NCBI RefSeq assembly: GCF_902806685.2
Contig: NC_048537.1
Span: 8,082,720-8,146,719 of the forward strand
Length of the DNA: 64,000 nucleotides
Source of the DNA: Maniola hyperantus
Lineage: Eukaryota > Arthropoda > Insecta > Lepidoptera > Nymphalidae
Reading direction: 5' to 3'
The position numbers and the translations under genes were made by a program. Shown here piece after piece: positions 59,406 through 64,000 of this stretch (its first letter is position 1; the number at the start of each line of letters is the position of its first letter). The notes beneath the pieces are model-generated. The model was not told the origin of the DNA. It ran no database searches and saw nothing but the letters and a program-made list of their open reading frames with translations.

Positions 59406-61494
59406 CTAGTAAGTAGGCATTATATAAGTAATAACTAATTATGTTTGCCAGCGTTTACTGGCGGCCGTTGAAATGTGTTACGATAAGAAGTTGATGGCGA
59501 CTGGGTGGGAGAGGGCGCCATCCATAAAAACTTGTAGAGGCTCCACCGAGAGTCGCCGCGAAATTTCCCCTGGGTGGTGCGCACCTCCGCCCGGCGCTCT
59601 GGGAAATACGGGAAAGCCATATCATAACAGTTTTATGTTGATGTCGACCTCCCAGCTCCCGCCCATGTTGGGCTATTGCTGCCGTTCTAATCGCTCGAAT
59701 TGACTTCTCACCCTAATAAGTGCGATAACTGAGTTAGTTTTCATTGCGTAAAAATCCTTCCGTGCAACCTCCGTCGTGGTCAATATCATGATAATAATAT
59801 GGTCAACAAAATGTGTCGACGACTTTATTATATTATGATTACGATATGGCCACGATATGTACCTATGTATGTATGTACTCGGAACGCTATAAGAAAGGTT
59901 GACTGAGGAACCAAAGCGTGGGCGCACAGATACCCCTGCCATTACGCCTTTTTCCGAACAACCAAATATATCATTAAGTCGCCCATTTTTTGTTTGACGG
60001 CATAATTGTTTTCACTACCAATATTAGCAGTGATTCATGATACCGACCGACCGGCACTTATCTCAGTACCTACCATACATGAGAACTAAATAAAAAACTA
60101 TAAATAAAGAGAAATAAAGAAAATTCTAGCCCGAAATCCGCGCCTCTATTATGGATGACTCATTTTATGTTACGCTTTATGTTATTATATAAAACGATCG
60201 TAGCTCCTAGGCCGTTTTGGAAAAGCAGCCTGCTGTAAGAAAATTTTACGCAGAAATTCGCACATATTGCGGTAATAGGTACGAGAAGTTAATACTCGTC
60301 GGTACATATACTCTTTTCCTTAATGGCTGGCTTACCTACTGGAGTATGGAGTAAGTATAATATAAATTATTATAAACAAAGCAAAGCTGCCACATTGTGT
60401 ATCTGAAGAAAGAAAATTTGAAAGAAAAAAATATTAATGCAATCTGTTAACACAGGCAAGTATTATTTTTTCCTATTCCCAGTTGACTTCAATAAATCAC
60501 TCACGTGTTTTCACGCAAAAAATCCATAACAGGTAGGTAAAACAACAACGCCGCCGAGTAGGTACCCGAGGCATTGAGTTGGAAACCATAGAGACGCGGA
60601 TTTCATACATTTGCTTTCGAAAATCCTAAATAAGCAAAGTACCAAACTAATAAAATAAATAAAACAAACTGAATATTTTTAAATAAATGTAAAATTATAC
60701 TACTACTACTAGCGACTCGCCCCGGCGCGGCGTCACACGGGTAGCACAAAGTATCTACATAATATAATCCACGAATTATAGGATTTTCGCCGACAGATAA
60801 AAATTAAACTATCATCATAGTTCGGCCAATTTACACTTATTATTTAATTATAAATACCTATCTATCTATCTCCCTACCAGAAAAAATGGTTTATCCATTA
60901 GTGAAAACCGAACGAAAATCTCTACAGTAGTTTCTGAGCTAAGCATGCAGCCAATCACTGATAAATAAACTCGGCAAAGCGACATGTTTTCACATAACTA
61001 GTGACCTATTTATCTTTACAATAATTACTCTTGCCATACCATAAGAGTCGCGTTATATTATGCTAAAGATAGCAATATTAGTGGCAAAAAAGTACAAGGA
61101 GATCTAGTGCCTATAACCAGATTGAACTACTACTGAATGACAATAAGCGTGTCTACAAAATTTCAAGTCAATCGGTTGAAGATACGTGCTTCAAAATTGA
61201 GTTGCAAGACTCCACCCGAACAAACATAGTTACATACTTACATACATTGCAAGTTAAATAAAAGCTTGTAAAACAAGACAACTTGAATGGTGAACAACAC
61301 CATTCAAGTTAAGGTTGTTTTACAGAATTAGTCCACCTCTATTACAAAGCATCTCTCTGTCTTGTGGTATCTTTACGAAGATGTATTAATGTTTCATTCA
61401 TTAACCACGTTATTTTTGCTTTAAAAATCTTTTGTAACAATAGGTTTGTATTGAGTATCATACGTGGTAAAATGCTGTAGTCTACATATTATTA

Positions 61495-61616
61495 TATAGT
61501 ACACGACAAGCCGAGATGACAATGCCCGGTGCGGGATAGCGCGGAAGATGTGCGGGTGTGCGGGGCGTCTCCTCGCCTCATTCCTCGACCGCCATCTCGA
61601 CCAGTCGCGGACTATA
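61495..61616. repeat. GC-rich foldback MITE, diverged copy
   Basis: TATAGTACACGACAAGCCGA to GACCAGTCGCGGACTATA. The core keeps GTGCGGGTGTGCGGGGCGTC. Confidence 0.8.
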
Positions 61617-62039
61617 CATAGGTAGATACCAGTTGTTTTATAATAAGTACCTATTACTCTAAAATTATTATTGAAATCGTTTTCTACGAAACTACTACTA
61701 CGAAAATACTACCTAGTACCTAGGTAGTAGGTACCTACCTAGGCATTATTTTCGCGATAGTTAGGTAGGCCTACCTACATTACAAGTGTGCAAAACCAAA
61801 TAGAAATATCCTACTAACTAGATTATTCTATTTTGGGTTGGTGATAATATATTGTAAGTAAAAGTATCATATTTTGTACCTACTCTAATTGCGTTATCTA
61901 AACAGGATCGAATAGAAACTAGCTATAGGTACCTAGATTCAGTTGCTAATTATTATTCTCTGAATCTTTTAATATAGGTAGGTAGGTACATATTATAGTT
62001 AGCAAGTTTCGTTTGAGATATTGTTTAAAAATATCACGG

Positions 62040-62190
62040 TCCCCCCAGCGTTGGAGGGAGATCCCTGCGGAGTGAAGTTCCCCCCACTGGTCTCGCGGGA
62101 CCTGGCCCAGGCACCGCCGCCTGCTCTCTCGGGACCCTCATCCCCTCCAACACAGTCTCCCTGTATACTCCCAGGGAAATAACAGTCGAG
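62040..62190 (+). other. GC-rich patch of unknown origin
   Basis: A C-rich block (GGTCCCCCCAGCGTTGGAGG...CCCCTCCAACACAGTCTCCC) stands out from its AT-rich surroundings. One frame is open across it and ends at a TAA near 62200, but the proline-rich peptide is not one I recognise. GTTGGAGGG and CCCTCCAAC are inverted. It may be a retroelement fragment. Confidence 0.35.
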
Positions 62191-62348
62191 ATGTTCGACT
62201 TTTAATTGATAACCGTTATTATGTTAGCTCATTGTAGTTAGCCTTTATTTAATGCTTTATTAAAGCAGAGTAATAATATCCGTTGTGAAAATACTCGTAT
62301 TGCAACTTAGTAGTGGTACAAAATATTGTTGTTTTCCAAATTTTTCAG

Positions 62349-62390
62349 AAAGTGCAAACTAATCCTCTATTATGTCTTCTGCAGTTATGG
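62349..62390 (+). CDS. Possible 5' exon of a gene running off the window
   Basis: A TTTTTCAG acceptor is followed by 23 nt, then ATG at 62372 reading MSSAVM, then G|GTAAGTAT, a very strong donor. No continuing exon was recognised before 64000. The arrangement of acceptor, start codon and donor is suggestive, but the peptide is far too short to identify. Confidence 0.25.
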
Positions 62391-63054
62391 GTAAGTATAT
62401 CTACAAAGCCATTGTTTTTGACATCTCTATTCTTTCTAATTTTCATACTATTGAAGACAAATTCGTATGCTTGTGTGTGTCAAACATAACTAGCTGATAT
62501 TGGCGCTGGGTTTACGCACATTTTGACACCTGCAACTTGCAAACATGCTTCAAAAAATGGCGGCCCGTTATCTGGATCGTTTTTAGGGTAGGTTTCTGCT
62601 TTGCAAAATCCTTCTCTACGGGGTATTTTGTTATTGACAGAGAACACAATGGTTCCTCTATCTTCATCCTCGAACCACGGGCTGCCGTTGGGACAACTAC
62701 TCGTACTAGATATAATTCTCGTGAGACTGTACTGACGCTACTGAATATATTAAAATTACAGTTTCCAAGGTACTGACTACTGAGGGATACGATCGAGACT
62801 GTGATGTGAGTTCTGATATTATTCCTTTGTGTGCCAATTCGCTTGGTCCTTAATCATAGTTATTACCTACATGTAAACAGCTGCCAGCGGAATAGGTCGG
62901 CTCGTTGGTCGTTTGTTACCCATTAAGATAGTAACGACTCATATTCAGCTTTAATTATAGGTACATAACGCTGTAAGTAATGTATATATTTATCTAGTTT
63001 CGGAAAAGCATCTCGGTTCTGCCGCCGCACCGTACCGTATCCGTACCATAGTAC

Positions 63055-63330
63055 AAAAACCGGTCAAGTGCGAGTTGGACTCGCACACGAAGGGTTGCGT
63101 ACCATCGTACAAGATATTTTAACATTTTTATGTGCAACACTGCAAGTTAATGACAACAGCGCTATCTATATGTGATTTAGTAAATTAATTTTTTCTGGAA
63201 CAAATTTTAATTTTTGTTGTGATGTTACCACAAATTCACGGTTTTCGGATTTATTCCTTTACTTGTGCTATAAGACCTCCGTACCTGCAAAATTTCATGA
63301 TTCTAGGTCAACGGGAAATAGGTACGCACC
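63055..63330. repeat. ACCGGTCAAGTGCGAG repeat, long form
   Basis: AAAACCGGTCAAGTGCGAG, then ACCACAAATTCACGGTTTTC and GATTCTAGGTCAACGGGAAA. Same long form as 1051-1380. Confidence 0.7.
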
Positions 63331-63930
63331 CCAAAAACACACATTCAAAGCACTGAACGCATAAATGCATGTGTGAAATGGGAATAAGAATTTTATGATA
63401 CAGCAAGCGATACTAGCAATATGGTCAGCAAGAAAATTGAATTGGCAGCATAGTGCCGGGTCCTTGGTGCTGAATGCGTCCCGCGCGACGCGTTACACCA
63501 AGTTGCGATGGCCTATCGCCCGCAGTCGCAATGAACAATACAAGAATAGATGAACAATAATATCTGCTTATTTCTAAAGATATACTTAGAGAATCATGTA
63601 AGTACCTACCTAACTTACAACAGACTAAAACATTTAATTCCATTAAAATTTTCTGAAACGAGTTTATCAAAGATAGAGCTAGATCTAATAGTAGTTTGTA
63701 GAACAAGAGCATAAACAAGCCATTTTATCAGAGACATTTATCTACCCGAGCCGAAGGCGAGGGCAGGTATTTAAGTCGAGGATGAAAAGCAGTTTTAGTC
63801 AACTTACAGCTAGCAAAAGCAGAACTTTATGAGCACGAGAAGTTGAAAAAGTCATTTTGACCAAAGCGTTTTTATTTTTTGCAGTTAAAAGCACTTTTTA
63901 TTGTTAGAGGTCTGACTATAACTATGTAGG

Positions 63931-64000
63931 TATAGTCCCCGACAAGTCGAGTTGGCAATCGGGGTATGAGACGGGGGGACGTCACCCGCGCTCGCCCGCA
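63931..64000. repeat. GC-rich foldback MITE, cut by window end
   Basis: Starts TATAGTCCCCGACAAGTCGA, GGGGTATGAGACGGGGGGACG. The right half lies beyond the window. Confidence 0.75.

Larger units (their letters stand above)
51154..62340. other. 11-kb intergenic stretch of dispersed repeats
   Basis: I see no gene in this interval. It carries the elements listed individually below, TAGGTACCTACC-type short repeats (e.g. 51680-51790, 61700-61790) and unassigned sequence. Open frames here are short and coincide with GC-rich MITEs or SINEs. The GC-rich patch at 59440-59700 is unassigned. Confidence 0.6.

Noticed and set aside
1..64000. CRISPR arrays, operons, phage or viral genes, intact LTR retrotransposons
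   Set aside because: None seen: repeats are dispersed or inverted rather than regularly spaced, and genes are spliced eukaryotic genes.

Overview
The window is eukaryotic and most likely from a moth or butterfly (Lepidoptera). It is AT-rich, has small exons joined by GT-AG introns, and is dense in short dispersed elements of types known from lepidopteran genomes: short Helitrons ending in CTAG, tRNA-headed SINEs, the ACCGGCCAAGTGCGAG repeat, and runs of TAGGTACCTACC. No species name can be given from sequence alone. There is no prokaryotic or viral gene, CRISPR array or intact LTR retrotransposon that I can see.

Four protein-coding genes are supported, all reconstructed exon by exon with matching splice phases. 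(1) CFAP57, + strand, 2642-13911: a ciliary/flagellar WD40 plus coiled-coil protein. Its first 15 coding exons are clean, but the coiled-coil exons between about 10974 and 13260 carry at least seven single-base frame breaks. (2) TECR (trans-2-enoyl-CoA reductase), - strand, 14743-20267, 300 residues, convergent with CFAP57. (3) Hsf (heat shock factor), + strand, 21712-34183, 656 residues, divergent from TECR, with a candidate alternative last exon at 31802-31905. (4) An F-box/leucine-rich-repeat protein, - strand, 44798-48211, 667 residues. A possible 5' exon of a further gene lies near 62372 but cannot be identified.

Everything else is intron or a repeat-rich intergenic landscape. 34.2-44.6 kb and 51-64 kb hold no convincing gene. 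They contain foldback (MITE-like) elements, several nested in each other; a GC-rich foldback family with eight copies; SINEs; Helitron copies; a 1.68-kb TIR element flanked by TA; and a 2.68-kb element with 30-bp perfect TIRs, an AAAT target duplication and a broken transposase reading frame. These last two bracket the F-box gene closely on both sides.

The genes are not functionally linked: a sperm-flagellum protein, a very-long-chain fatty acid enzyme, the heat-shock transcription factor and a probable ubiquitin-ligase substrate receptor. I found no convincing new multi-gene system. The most useful leads are the frame-broken CFAP57 block, the alternative Hsf terminus, the decayed Sola-like transposon and the GC-rich foldback family.
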